Shown: positions 1 to 9,300 of the stretch, one piece after another
Numbering within the stretch: position 1 is the stretch's first letter
Layout of the letters: each line of letters begins with the position of its first letter
Assembly: GCA_937928615.1 (NCBI GenBank)
Contig: CALFWI010000293.1
Coordinates: forward strand, 1-35,773
DNA length: 35,773 bases
Direction: 5' to 3'
Source: an uncultured Saprospiraceae bacterium
GTDB lineage: Bacteria > Bacteroidota > Bacteroidia > Chitinophagales > Saprospiraceae
Notes under the pieces: generated by a model
Told to the model about the DNA's origin: nothing
The model's database searches: none
The model's input: the letters and a program-made list of their open reading frames with translations, nothing else
Translations under genes and position numbers: made by a program

Positions 1-2
1 TT

Positions 3-188
3 TTTGGTTTAGGTGTTGCACAAGGAATGAGTGGAAATTTACCCAAAGCGATTGAATTATTTAAAAAGAGTACGGAATTGCAACCCAATAGTGCAGCCGC
101 TTGGCGAAATTTAGGCAATGGGTATATGAATGCGGGAAATACGGAGTTAGGAACGGCTGCTTTACAAAAGGCTAAAGCATTGGAGTAA
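3..188 (+). CDS. C-terminal fragment of a TPR-repeat protein (5' end outside window)
   Basis: Frame 3 is open from the window edge to TAA at 186-188: FGLGVAQGMSGNLPKAIELFKKSTELQPNSAAAWRNLGNGYMNAGNTELGTAALQKAKALE, TPR-type pattern. Confidence 0.7.
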   Translation, partial: FGLGVAQGMSGNLPKAIELFKKSTELQPNSAAAWRNLGNGYMNAGNTELGTAALQKAKALE

Positions 189-263
189 TGTTGGTGGTAA
201 AAAATTAAGCTTTTCTATCAAAGGTTTTTAGTTTTTTTGAATAATGTACATTTTTAACGTTGA

Positions 264-303
264 CTCCAGACGGCCGTTAGATATTGACTTCGGTCGTCTG
301 GAG
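264..303. repeat. Hairpin CTCCAGACGGCCG / CGGTCGTCTGGAG (13 bp, one G-T wobble), between two converging genes
   Basis: Arms 264-276 and 291-303 read directly. Confidence 0.7.
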
Positions 304-317
304 ACGACGAGATAGAG

Positions 318-341
318 GATTCAAGTCTGAAGACTTGAATC
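318..341. repeat. Palindrome GATTCAAGTCTGAAGACTTGAATC
   Basis: 10-bp arms around a TGAA loop; probable interspersed repeat or bidirectional terminator. Confidence 0.7.
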
Positions 342-390
342 ATCGAAACAACACTTTATTGGATATTAATTCCAAGCCTTTACTACCTAC

Positions 391-2745
391 TTAATTAATA
401 AACAAAATCTTAGCAACCGCAATATTTGGATTTCCAGAAAAACCAACGGCTTTACTTGCACTAAAAACTAAATAGACGCCCGTACTGGCTCTTCTACCAG
501 AAAAATCACGTCCATCCCAAATAGCTTGACCACCTAAAGCCGTCGTTTCAAAAATCAACTGACCGTTTACATCTGTAATTTTCACATTCGCATCTCTTGC
601 TAATCCTTTGATGGCAATGGGGCCATCATATTCTGGACGAACGGGGTTTGGAAAGGCATAAATATTAGCACTATTAATAAGCCCTCCTGCTATAGCTTCT
701 CCACGCAAGGAAATAACGCCATTATTCGTGCCAATGAATGCTTCACCTGTTGCTTGATTAATCGCAATATCTATAATCGTATTATCGAAAAGTGGACTAT
801 TTTCTGTATTATAAAAAGCAATTTGCTCGCCTCCGTCGGGGGATTGAATAAATAAACCATTATCTGTCCCTATCCATTTTCGATTGGCGCCATCAATGGC
901 TATACTTTGTACATTTTCTGTGGCTAATAAAATAGCACCGATGCCATCTTGTTCTACTCTTTTTAAGGTGCCTTTACTGCACTCTGTGTCCTCAAAAATA
1001 CTTTCGCCACAGTCAAAAAAGATAGGTCCCTCAACCGTTCCGACCCAAACCGCACCGTCTAAATCTACTTCTAAACAATTAACTCTAGTTGTCGGTAGAT
1101 TGCTATTGGCAGGCGTAATCAACTTCATGCGGTCATCATTAACATTATCAATCGTCCCATTATCATCAAAAATTAAAATACCTTCATTCCCTGCAACAAA
1201 CCATTTATAGCCATTTAAATCGACTGCACATTGTAAAAGTCCTTTGACGGGCGCATTAAAATTTCGCCATTCTCCATTTGCTTTTAATACCGAAATTGGC
1301 CGAGCAGCCGTATGATTACTCATCCATAAATTATTTGCTTCATCAAAAGCTAATCCCGCTACTCTTTCTCTAGCATCATCTCCCACGGCACCTTGCAGCG
1401 AAGAATTTTCGTCGTTATAAACGGTATAATTCTCTCCGTCTATTTCTAATAAACCTCCCCAGAAAGTACCCACAAATAGCCGTCCATCCTCAGGATGCAC
1501 CACAATTCTATTAAAATCTCTATCAATCGCTTTTTCTAATAAAAGTGGCACCGTTCCTCGATTAATCACTCGCCATTTATTATCTTCTTTAACAAAAATA
1601 CCGTCTACTCGATTTAATGCCGTTTGGTTAGAAGCCACCCCGCCAGCAGTTATATATACTTTATCATTGGCTAATAAAATTTCGCTACTATTATGAGACG
1701 CAGGGGAATTGAAATCTAATGGATTACAGCCGACTCCTGCTTCGTTAGCAAATCGAATGCCTCGGAATTGGTCAGCGTACCATATTCGACCATTTTCTTC
1801 TTCAATAGCATATCTTGGTCGGTCGATACATCTGCCACCAGAAGTAAGGAAACTATCATCTGCCTTAAAAAACAAGACCTTTCCTCGACAATCGCCATTA
1901 CAAGTTAAACCTGCTATTAAATAGTCATTTCCCGCTGATAAATAACCGATAGAAAAATCTGGTTCTGTATAAACTTCGGTTAATGCGCCGTTTTGGTATC
2001 GAAATAAAGCACCATTAATAGCTACATATAAACTATTATGGTGAGCGGCTACTGCATTGGAACTATAAACTGCTGGAAATCCATCTGCGACATCTAATAA
2101 TTGCCAATTATTAAAATCGCCAAAATTAATAGCTGGATTATTTGCTACTCGGTAAATACCTTCTTCGGTAGCTGCATAGATAAAGCCTTCAAATATTGCC
2201 ATACTAAATACTGGGACACCCGTAAAAGTGGTGAATTCAAATTCTTCTCGTTCTAAATTCAACTTAACGATACCAAAGCCAGTGGATAAAAAAGCACCAT
2301 TTCCTTCAAATAAAACATCATACACTGTTCTATCGCCTACAATGGAACTGTTGGTTTGAATGTCTCTAAAATTGATTACCTCCTTTTCTTTCACTAAATC
2401 AAGATTGCTATTGTTATAAATGACTAATAAAGCATCTAAAGTGGTATTGTATTTTATTTTATTGATACCAACATCTGATAAGCCATCTACTGTCGAAATA
2501 AAGTCAACGGCAAAATCTTCTTTTTCAATGGTAAAAAGGGAGAATGGAGAGGCATAATAAATGGTCGTCTCACTCTGTGTGACCCAAATTCCAGAGTGGT
2601 AAGGTAAATGGGATTGCCATTGTCCTATTTGTAATTCATTTTCTTGGGCAAAGCCGATTATAGGTATACCAAGGAAGCATAAACATAAAAATTTTGAAGC
2701 TATGAAGTAAAAATTATTGGTGTATTGTCTGGTCGTTTTTATCAT
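391..2745 (-). CDS. porZ: Type IX secretion system protein PorZ (two-component-regulator-type beta-propellers plus C-terminal sorting-like domain)
   Basis: Signal peptide, N-terminal IGQWQSHLPYHSG, STVDGLSDVGI, propeller repeats (VWVGT, KWIGTDNGLF, AFIGTNNGVISLRGEA), C-terminal AFPNPVRPEYDGPIAIKGL. Confidence 0.85.
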   Translation of the reverse strand: MIKTTRQYTNNFYFIASKFLCLCFLGIPIIGFAQENELQIGQWQSHLPYHSGIWVTQSETTIYYASPFSLFTIEKEDFAVDFISTVDGLSDVGINKIKYNTTLDALLVIYNNSNLDLVKEKEVINFRDIQTNSSIVGDRTVYDVLFEGNGAFLSTGFGIVKLNLEREEFEFTTFTGVPVFSMAIFEGFIYAATEEGIYRVANNPAINFGDFNNWQLLDVADGFPAVYSSNAVAAHHNSLYVAINGALFRYQNGALTEVYTEPDFSIGYLSAGNDYLIAGLTCNGDCRGKVLFFKADDSFLTSGGRCIDRPRYAIEEENGRIWYADQFRGIRFANEAGVGCNPLDFNSPASHNSSEILLANDKVYITAGGVASNQTALNRVDGIFVKEDNKWRVINRGTVPLLLEKAIDRDFNRIVVHPEDGRLFVGTFWGGLLEIDGENYTVYNDENSSLQGAVGDDARERVAGLAFDEANNLWMSNHTAARPISVLKANGEWRNFNAPVKGLLQCAVDLNGYKWFVAGNEGILIFDDNGTIDNVNDDRMKLITPANSNLPTTRVNCLEVDLDGAVWVGTVEGPIFFDCGESIFEDTECSKGTLKRVEQDGIGAILLATENVQSIAIDGANRKWIGTDNGLFIQSPDGGEQIAFYNTENSPLFDNTIIDIAINQATGEAFIGTNNGVISLRGEAIAGGLINSANIYAFPNPVRPEYDGPIAIKGLARDANVKITDVNGQLIFETTALGGQAIWDGRDFSGRRASTGVYLVFSASKAVGFSGNPNIAVAKILFIN

Positions 2746-2786
2746 TTATTTATTTTTATCCGATTGGCTTTTGAGCGGTTAGCATT

Positions 2787-2954
2787 TTATTTAGCAATTT
2801 TCTTCCACTGCTGCCGATATTCCAAATTATCTTTTTGTCTCAACTCTTCGACAGGCTCACTATCTGCCATAGGACAACCGCAATCTGTACTTTTACAAGC
2901 AAAAAAGAGTAGGCAACAAAATAGGCTATAGCGCCATTTTTTAACATGAATCAT
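2787..2954 (-). CDS. Small (55 aa) lipoprotein directly upstream of porZ
   Basis: Minus-strand ORF MIHVKKWRYSLFCCLLFFACKSTDCGCPMADSEPVEELRQKDNLEYRQQWKKIAK*; lipobox LLFFAC; 41 bp from porZ start; absent from the supplied ORF track. Confidence 0.7.
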   Translation of the reverse strand: MIHVKKWRYSLFCCLLFFACKSTDCGCPMADSEPVEELRQKDNLEYRQQWKKIAK

Positions 2955-3151
2955 AACTTTTCAAAGTTTATTTGATTAGAGTATCCAATTCAGGACAATA
3001 AATGTCTTACTTTTTTAACGAAGAATACAACAAAATAATATTAACTTGCTTATTATTAATAGCTATCATATCTTAAAGAGCTCTAAATGTATCTTATGTG
3101 AGGACGAACGCTTTCAACAGGTACAAATCGCTTAGTCTAAAAATAGTAATT

Positions 3152-4606
3152 ATGAAAATTCAATTATTACTTGCCGTTTTCTTGCTTTCCTTAGCTCAGA
3201 TTGGACTTAGTCAAGAAATAACAGTGTCTGAAGAAGTAACCCTTCGAAGTGACCAAAGTTATTCAATTATTGGTAAATTCAATGAAAAAACCTTGCTCTA
3301 TCGGGATAAAGGGACTGCATTTGAAGTTCAAGCTTTTAATAATGAATTACTAGGATTGAGTTGGGCCAAAGAATTGGAATTGGATAAAAAGCGCCCTGAA
3401 GTATTAGATGTGTGGGGAAAAGATGGCTATTTTTATGTCATTTATAAATTTAAACAGAAAGGGAATTCCGTTATTAAAATTCACAAATATAACGAAGCAG
3501 CGAATCTAGTAGATTCTACCAATATTGTGAATTACGGCAAACGCTTTTATTCTCCTGCACCAGAAATTATTTTATCACAAGATAAAAGAAAGGTCTTATT
3601 ATACCATACTGAATATTTCACAAAAATAGAAGTAGTCGTATTTGATTTGACTAAAATGGAAGTATTATGGGAAAAAGAATTTGAACCAAATGACTTGAAA
3701 TTTGGGGCAGATTTTTACCAGATGCTAGTCGATAATGATGGAGGCATGCACATGGTCTTAATTCGGGAGAATGACCGTTTAAAAAAAGATAAACCACATT
3801 ATTTTGAATTCCTTCATCAACCAGTAGGCGTAGAAAAAAACTCCGTTAATTCTGTTTTTCTAGATAGTAAATTATCTTATGATGCCTATTTTAAAATTGA
3901 TAACTTAAACAAATCAATCGTTGGTGGAGGCATGTATTCTGAAAAAAATAAAGGCCGAACTCAAGGTTATTATTTTTTAAGCCTTTCTTACCTTAATCCA
4001 GAAAAAAAATCGCTTGCGTTTAGAGAATTTGACCAAGATTTTAAAGAACAATTAGTGGATAAAAAAGTCAAAACGGAAAAAGGTTTATTTGATGTCGGTA
4101 TTCAAGATATTGTAATCAGAAAGGATGGTGGGGCTGTTATTATTTGTGAACAATTAAAGGACTTTGAACGGGCTGCTGCCGCTACTAATACGACAACGAC
4201 TGCCCGAGGCTATTATTCGAGTCGAGAAAACGGTAGATATTCGGTAGATCACTATTATGAGGACTTATTCCTTTTTTCTGTTCATCCTGACGGCGCACAT
4301 CACTGGCAAGAGATTTTACATAAAAAACAATTTTCACAAGATGACGATGCGGCTTTTTCTTCTTTCTTTTTAGCTAAGACTTCTAGAAATTTGCGGTTAA
4401 TTTATAACGATGAAATCCGCAATGAAAATACCGTGAGTGAATATATTATTAAAGGCAATGGTGCGTTTGATAGAAATAGTATCTTAAATACAGCAAGTCA
4501 AGAATTACGCTTACGTTTTAGAGAGAGTCAACAGGTTGCAGCGAATGAAATTCTTGTACCTAGTGAACGGAAAGGGAAGCTAAAATTGGTGAGAATGTTG
4601 TTTTAA
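3152..4606 (+). CDS. Secreted hypothetical protein
   Basis: Start moved from 3098 to ATG 3152, giving signal peptide MKIQLLLAVFLLSLAQIGLSQE. Confidence 0.75.
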   Translation: MKIQLLLAVFLLSLAQIGLSQEITVSEEVTLRSDQSYSIIGKFNEKTLLYRDKGTAFEVQAFNNELLGLSWAKELELDKKRPEVLDVWGKDGYFYVIYKFKQKGNSVIKIHKYNEAANLVDSTNIVNYGKRFYSPAPEIILSQDKRKVLLYHTEYFTKIEVVVFDLTKMEVLWEKEFEPNDLKFGADFYQMLVDNDGGMHMVLIRENDRLKKDKPHYFEFLHQPVGVEKNSVNSVFLDSKLSYDAYFKIDNLNKSIVGGGMYSEKNKGRTQGYYFLSLSYLNPEKKSLAFREFDQDFKEQLVDKKVKTEKGLFDVGIQDIVIRKDGGAVIICEQLKDFERAAAATNTTTTARGYYSSRENGRYSVDHYYEDLFLFSVHPDGAHHWQEILHKKQFSQDDDAAFSSFFLAKTSRNLRLIYNDEIRNENTVSEYIIKGNGAFDRNSILNTASQELRLRFRESQQVAANEILVPSERKGKLKLVRMLF

Positions 4607-5854
4607 TTATTCAAAAATTTTACAAGTCAGAATTGTAAAATCATCAGGAAAATCCTGTCGCCCTTTAAATTGTTTGATTTCTATCATTAATTGCTCATTA
4701 AATGCTTGTGCAGATAAATGATTGTTTTGAAAGGTAAATTCGTTAATCATATCTGCATCCAAAAAGTCTCCTTCATTATTTCGTAAATCAGTCAATCCAT
4801 CGGTATAGGCCAAAATTGTTGCATGACCTTGAATGATACCTTGACCAATTTCTATTTGTGGTAATTCTTCAAAAGAGCCTAAAATAGTACAGCCTTTTCT
4901 TAATAAGACCACTTCATTATTATGAACTAGAATCGGCGGATTATGTCCAGCATTAATATATTTCAACTCTCTTGTTTGTGTATTATATTCCGCCACAAAG
5001 AAGGTTAGGAATTTCTCACTATGCGTTATCCTTAGAACGGATTCATTGAGTGCTCGAACAAAATCATCTAATGGATAATTCTTACGAATTAAACTATGAA
5101 AATTGGCTTGAAAATTAGCCATTAATAATGCTGCTGCCACCCCTTTTCCAGAAATATCTCCAACACAAAATGCGAACCGATGTTCATCAAATTGGATAAC
5201 GTCATAATAGTCTCCGCCAACCCCTAAATGAGGTCGATAAATACTTGCGAATTCATATTTATTCCCTTGTGGCAATTCTGCAGGAATTAACATGCGTTGC
5301 ATTTCACTCGCTAATTCCATCTCCTTCTTAAGTCGCTCCTGTTCTAATTGTCGCTTAAAAAGTCGTTTATTTTCAATAGCAACTGCTACAATATTCGTTA
5401 CGGTCGTAATGAATTGTACCTTATTATACATGTCTTCATTTTCCTCAAACCCACCAATAAAAACATAAGCTAACGGAGATTTTTTGTGCATCACAGGAAT
5501 AACAACATCAAACTCTTTGAGTAGCAAATGGTCATCGGCATCCAAGTTATGTAAACGATTGTATTGAGGTAAGTGGTCGCTAATATCCAAAGCAATTAAC
5601 CCTTCTGGAATACCAGAAAAGGCTTTACAAGTCCATTGATCGTTATCTTTAAAATAAAGCGCTAATTTTTTGATGCCCATTTCCCAACTTAAGAAAGAGG
5701 TAAACATATCAAAAAGTCCACGAGAAGAAACGTTATTATTAATAGCTTGGGTAAGATTCAGCAGGCGATTGACTTGCAATTGTTTTAAGTGCAAATCTCG
5801 TTCGAGTTGTTGAGTATTGGATAATTCTTTATTTATATCGGCTAATGAGGACAT
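4607..5854 (-). CDS. GAF-domain SpoIIE/PP2C-type serine phosphatase (RsbU-like)
   Basis: SEMQRMLIPAELPQ, YRPHLGVGGDYYDVI, FCVGDISGKGVAAALLMANFQ, YINAGHNPPIL, LAYTDGLTDLRN. Confidence 0.9.
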   Translation of the reverse strand: MSSLADINKELSNTQQLERDLHLKQLQVNRLLNLTQAINNNVSSRGLFDMFTSFLSWEMGIKKLALYFKDNDQWTCKAFSGIPEGLIALDISDHLPQYNRLHNLDADDHLLLKEFDVVIPVMHKKSPLAYVFIGGFEENEDMYNKVQFITTVTNIVAVAIENKRLFKRQLEQERLKKEMELASEMQRMLIPAELPQGNKYEFASIYRPHLGVGGDYYDVIQFDEHRFAFCVGDISGKGVAAALLMANFQANFHSLIRKNYPLDDFVRALNESVLRITHSEKFLTFFVAEYNTQTRELKYINAGHNPPILVHNNEVVLLRKGCTILGSFEELPQIEIGQGIIQGHATILAYTDGLTDLRNNEGDFLDADMINEFTFQNNHLSAQAFNEQLMIEIKQFKGRQDFPDDFTILTCKIFE

Positions 5855-5921
5855 GGAAATAGTTCAATTTGTTGGTAAAATGTATATTTCTTAGGCCCTT
5901 TAGTAGATTTTATTGCTTTTG

Positions 5922-5929
5922 CAAATATA
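5922..5929 (-). promoter_or_regulatory. Bacteroidota-type -7 box TATATTTG upstream of the PP2C phosphatase
   Basis: Match to TAnnTTTG on minus strand; no clear -33 TTG. Confidence 0.35.
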
Positions 5930-6032
5930 GTTTAATTAATAATATGTTTTATGTACTAGCAATAGAAAACTATCTATAGGTCACCAGATTATAATAATTA
6001 AAGTTGTGGCGTGAAGATAGTATTTTAAATTT

Positions 6033-9000
6033 TTAAAATTGCATAAAGTCTTCCTTTAATACTTTTTGAAGGTTTTCTAATAAGAAATCTGCATTTTTTT
6101 GATTGAAAACAATGGGCGGTTTTATTTTTATTACATTATGATACAAACCATCCGTACTCATTAAAATACCATGATGCTTCATTCGATTTGCGAGGTAGGA
6201 AGTCTGTGCGGCAGCGGGTTCTGGGGTAGTGCTATCTTTGACTAATTCAAAACCTAAAAATAAACCATGTCCTCGGACATCTCCAATAATAGGAAACGCT
6301 TTGGATAAATTAGTCAATTCCTGCTTTAAATAATTCCCTATAGTTAAAGCATTCTCTTGCAATTTTTCGTCCTTAATAATTTCTAAAACTTCTTTTCCGA
6401 TAGCACAAGAAACAGGGTTCCCACCAAAAGTATTGAAATATTCCATCCCATTATTAAAGGCATCCGCAATAGCACGTGTCGTCACAACTGCCCCTAGCGG
6501 ATGTCCATTGCCAATAGGTTTACCCATCGTCACAATATCAGGAATCACCCCTTGTAGTTCGAAGCCCCAAAAATGGTCACCTATTCTACCAAACCCAACT
6601 TGTACTTCATCCATAATACAAACACCTCCTGCCTTCCTAACATGCTGAAAAGCCGTTTTTAAATAATTAGGAGGCAATACAATTTGTCCACCACAACTTA
6701 AAATAGATTCACAGAAAAAGCCCGCAATATCTTTTCCATTCGCCCAACTCTTTTGAATAACTTGGTCAATGTAAGCCGCGTATTTTTCGCCTGCCTTGGG
6801 GTCATTTTTTTTAAATTCGCCTCTAAAAGTATCTGGCATTGGTACAATATGAATATGGTTGGCCTTTCCTTTTCCGCCTGGACTATCAAATTTATACGAA
6901 CTAAGGTCTATACAATTTTGGGTATTCCCATGATACCCCACTTCCACTGCAATAAAATCTTTTTGCTTGGTATAAGTCTTGGCTAGTCGCATGGCTAATT
7001 CATTCGCCTCGCTACCAGAATTCACAAAATAGCAAACGGATAATTCAGCAGGAAAAGTAGCACAAAGCTGTTCCGCATACTCCATTAAGTTTTTCTGTAA
7101 ATAACGTGTGTTAGAATTAAAAACAGCTATTTGTTTTTGAGCTGCTGCGATTACTCTTGGATGTTGATGCCCAACATGGGGTACATTATTCACCGTGTCT
7201 AAAAACCGACGACCACCGCTATTATAAAGGTATTGCATAAACCCTCGCTGAATACGCAAAGGTTTTTTGTAAGAAAGGCTCAAATTTGGTCCAAGGTGAC
7301 TTTTTCTAATCCTTAGTAATGCCTCATCTGTCTGTTTTTCCCCTCCGATTATATTTTCAGGCATTCCTATTAATAAATTGGGGTCAGGAGAAATACTCGT
7401 AAAAACTTTTGTTTGATGTGGGAAAGCAGCAGCAGGAAAATCTCCTTTATAGCCCAGCATATCTAAGACTATTTGAAAATGTAAGTGCGGCGGCCAATCT
7501 CCATTAATTGGCCTTGCCCCCATTCGAGCAATTTCTTGTCCTTTTTCAACAGGCATGCCAACCACTAAATCATCTAGTGAGTCCACACTTAAATGACCAT
7601 ATAAAGTATAAAAAGTTAATTCAGTATTGACTTGGTGTTCCAAAATAATAGCAGGACCATAATCTCTATCTGCCGCATTATTATTAAAACTGTGAACGAT
7701 TCCTGCTATTGGCGCATAAACAACCGTGCCTGCTTTCATAAAAACGTCTACACCAACATGTAGCGTTCGCCATTGAGGCCCTTCATTACTCGTAATGGTA
7801 AAAGCATCAGAAGTGTAAATAGGCCGAAACTCATTATATTTTCCAATACTAATATCGACCTCCGCATCTTCCATCATTCTATTGACTAAAACTTCAAATT
7901 TATTAGCTTCTTCAAAATTTGGATTATTCCCTAATTCTAAGCTTCCTACACTTAAATCTAAAACAATCTTTTTATCATTGACCAAATCAGCCTCCACTAA
8001 TTTGCCAAAAGAACCTTTGTGCTTTTCAATATAGGCTAAGAAGGCTGCATTTTTTGGACAAGCTTCATATCCACAAATAGACCGAAAAATATAATGTGCT
8101 AAATTCGGTGGAATCCTTCTTAATTGTTCTAATAATGCCCAAGCTGGTTTAGCACTTATTTGCAAATACGGATTATCGGGTTCGGCTTGCTGGTTAATCG
8201 CAGAAACAGTTACACTAATGATTAATCGTGCAGCGATTAAAGGAAAGATAACGGCACATTCTTTTTGTGTAATTGGAAAAACAGTATGGAAGCCTCTGAC
8301 AATAGCACTAGCAGAATCCAACGGCGCTGCTTTATCCATCATAGCGTAAGCTGCCGCAATAGCTACCTCATTAATGATGGGGGTATAGACCATATCTCCA
8401 AAATCAATCACTCCCGATATTTTTGGGTTGGCTAAATCATTATTGACTAAAACATTATAATCATTGGCATCATTATAATTAATGCTTTTTCGAAGGATTG
8501 GTATAACAGGCTCGACTTCTCTTTGAAATAATTCTAAAAAATACTGAATTAACGCCTTTTTTTCTGGGGTATCAAAAACCGTTAAATGGTCTTTTACCCA
8601 ACTAGCATTGGTGTTATCCCACTTAAAATAACGATGTGCACCTGCATGTTCAAATTTTTCTAAACCTCTACATAAATGCCCACAAGTTGCGCCTAGGCTT
8701 TCTAATAAATCATCCGTGTGTGGATTGACTTTAGCCAATAAACGACCGTCCACCCAAGTTAACAAACGAAGATAAACTTGTTCTTTATTATTTGTGATAA
8801 ACGTAGTAATCGTCTCGCTATTTTTATTAGCAACTACTTTGGGTAATTGAATAGGAATAGCCTGTTTTGCCAAATGCTTTAAGGCCGCATTTTGAAGTGC
8901 TAAGTTGTCCAAATTCCGATGAGCGCTTTCTACTTTAAACACATATTTTTCTTCCTCAGAAACAGTAATTAAAAAATTTAAATCAATTTCTCCTGGTAAT

Positions 9001-9071
9001 TGAGTAGCAATTCCTTTGATATTAAAAAAGTCAGCGACTATTTGTGCGGCTTGTCTTGAAGTCATATTCAT
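6033..9071 (-). CDS. Tri-domain protein: APH/hydroxylysine-kinase-like phosphotransferase + M23 peptidase + class-III PLP aminotransferase
   Basis: [11 protein letters not shown]...[12 protein letters not shown] (APH-like); HVGVDVF...LYGHL...PHLHFQI (M23); [44 protein letters not shown] (class-III aminotransferase). Confidence 0.88.
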   Translation of the reverse strand: MNMTSRQAAQIVADFFNIKGIATQLPGEIDLNFLITVSEEEKYVFKVESAHRNLDNLALQNAALKHLAKQAIPIQLPKVVANKNSETITTFITNNKEQVYLRLLTWVDGRLLAKVNPHTDDLLESLGATCGHLCRGLEKFEHAGAHRYFKWDNTNASWVKDHLTVFDTPEKKALIQYFLELFQREVEPVIPILRKSINYNDANDYNVLVNNDLANPKISGVIDFGDMVYTPIINEVAIAAAYAMMDKAAPLDSASAIVRGFHTVFPITQKECAVIFPLIAARLIISVTVSAINQQAEPDNPYLQISAKPAWALLEQLRRIPPNLAHYIFRSICGYEACPKNAAFLAYIEKHKGSFGKLVEADLVNDKKIVLDLSVGSLELGNNPNFEEANKFEVLVNRMMEDAEVDISIGKYNEFRPIYTSDAFTITSNEGPQWRTLHVGVDVFMKAGTVVYAPIAGIVHSFNNNAADRDYGPAIILEHQVNTELTFYTLYGHLSVDSLDDLVVGMPVEKGQEIARMGARPINGDWPPHLHFQIVLDMLGYKGDFPAAAFPHQTKVFTSISPDPNLLIGMPENIIGGEKQTDEALLRIRKSHLGPNLSLSYKKPLRIQRGFMQYLYNSGGRRFLDTVNNVPHVGHQHPRVIAAAQKQIAVFNSNTRYLQKNLMEYAEQLCATFPAELSVCYFVNSGSEANELAMRLAKTYTKQKDFIAVEVGYHGNTQNCIDLSSYKFDSPGGKGKANHIHIVPMPDTFRGEFKKNDPKAGEKYAAYIDQVIQKSWANGKDIAGFFCESILSCGGQIVLPPNYLKTAFQHVRKAGGVCIMDEVQVGFGRIGDHFWGFELQGVIPDIVTMGKPIGNGHPLGAVVTTRAIADAFNNGMEYFNTFGGNPVSCAIGKEVLEIIKDEKLQENALTIGNYLKQELTNLSKAFPIIGDVRGHGLFLGFELVKDSTTPEPAAAQTSYLANRMKHHGILMSTDGLYHNVIKIKPPIVFNQKNADFLLENLQKVLKEDFMQF

Positions 9072-9164
9072 GCTTTAGCAAAGAGATTTGTAGATTAACA
9101 AACAGAGATTTTCAGCAACAGCAATGCTCTATTTTCTAATTTCTATCCTTTTATTATTTAATCT

Positions 9165-9297
9165 AAGTTGCGGAGCATTAAAAATGGCTATATTGTTTTA
9201 TGGTTATATTGTTTTTGGGGCTTGAAATAACTGATATTGATGCTATTGCTCCCTCAACAATATAACCATTTAGCCATCTAACCATTGTCCGCAACTT
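9165..9297. repeat. 133-bp palindromic element with 10-bp terminal inverted repeats AAGTTGCGGA/TCCGCAACTT
   Basis: Nested arms: ATGGCTA 9184-9190 / TAGCCAT 9271-9277 and ATGGTTATATTGTT 9200-9213 / AACAATATAACCAT 9256-9269. Confidence 0.75.
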
Positions 9298-9300
9298 GAA

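Noticed and set aside
884-1210. Plus-strand ORF inside porZ (also 1709-1924, 1716-1898)
   Set aside because: Antisense/alternative-frame shadows of a well-supported long CDS; no signal or motif support.
2725-2931. Plus-strand 68-aa ORF at the porZ 5' end
   Set aside because: Opposite strand to the better supported 55-aa lipoprotein (lipobox, porZ operon position).
4607-5854. PP2C/GAF phosphatase as part of a partner-switching stress module
   Set aside because: No anti-sigma kinase or STAS antagonist gene nearby; ordinary stand-alone SpoIIE phosphatase.
6433-6986. ORFs of 63-77 aa within the tri-domain gene
   Set aside because: Overlap conserved aminotransferase coding sequence on other frames.
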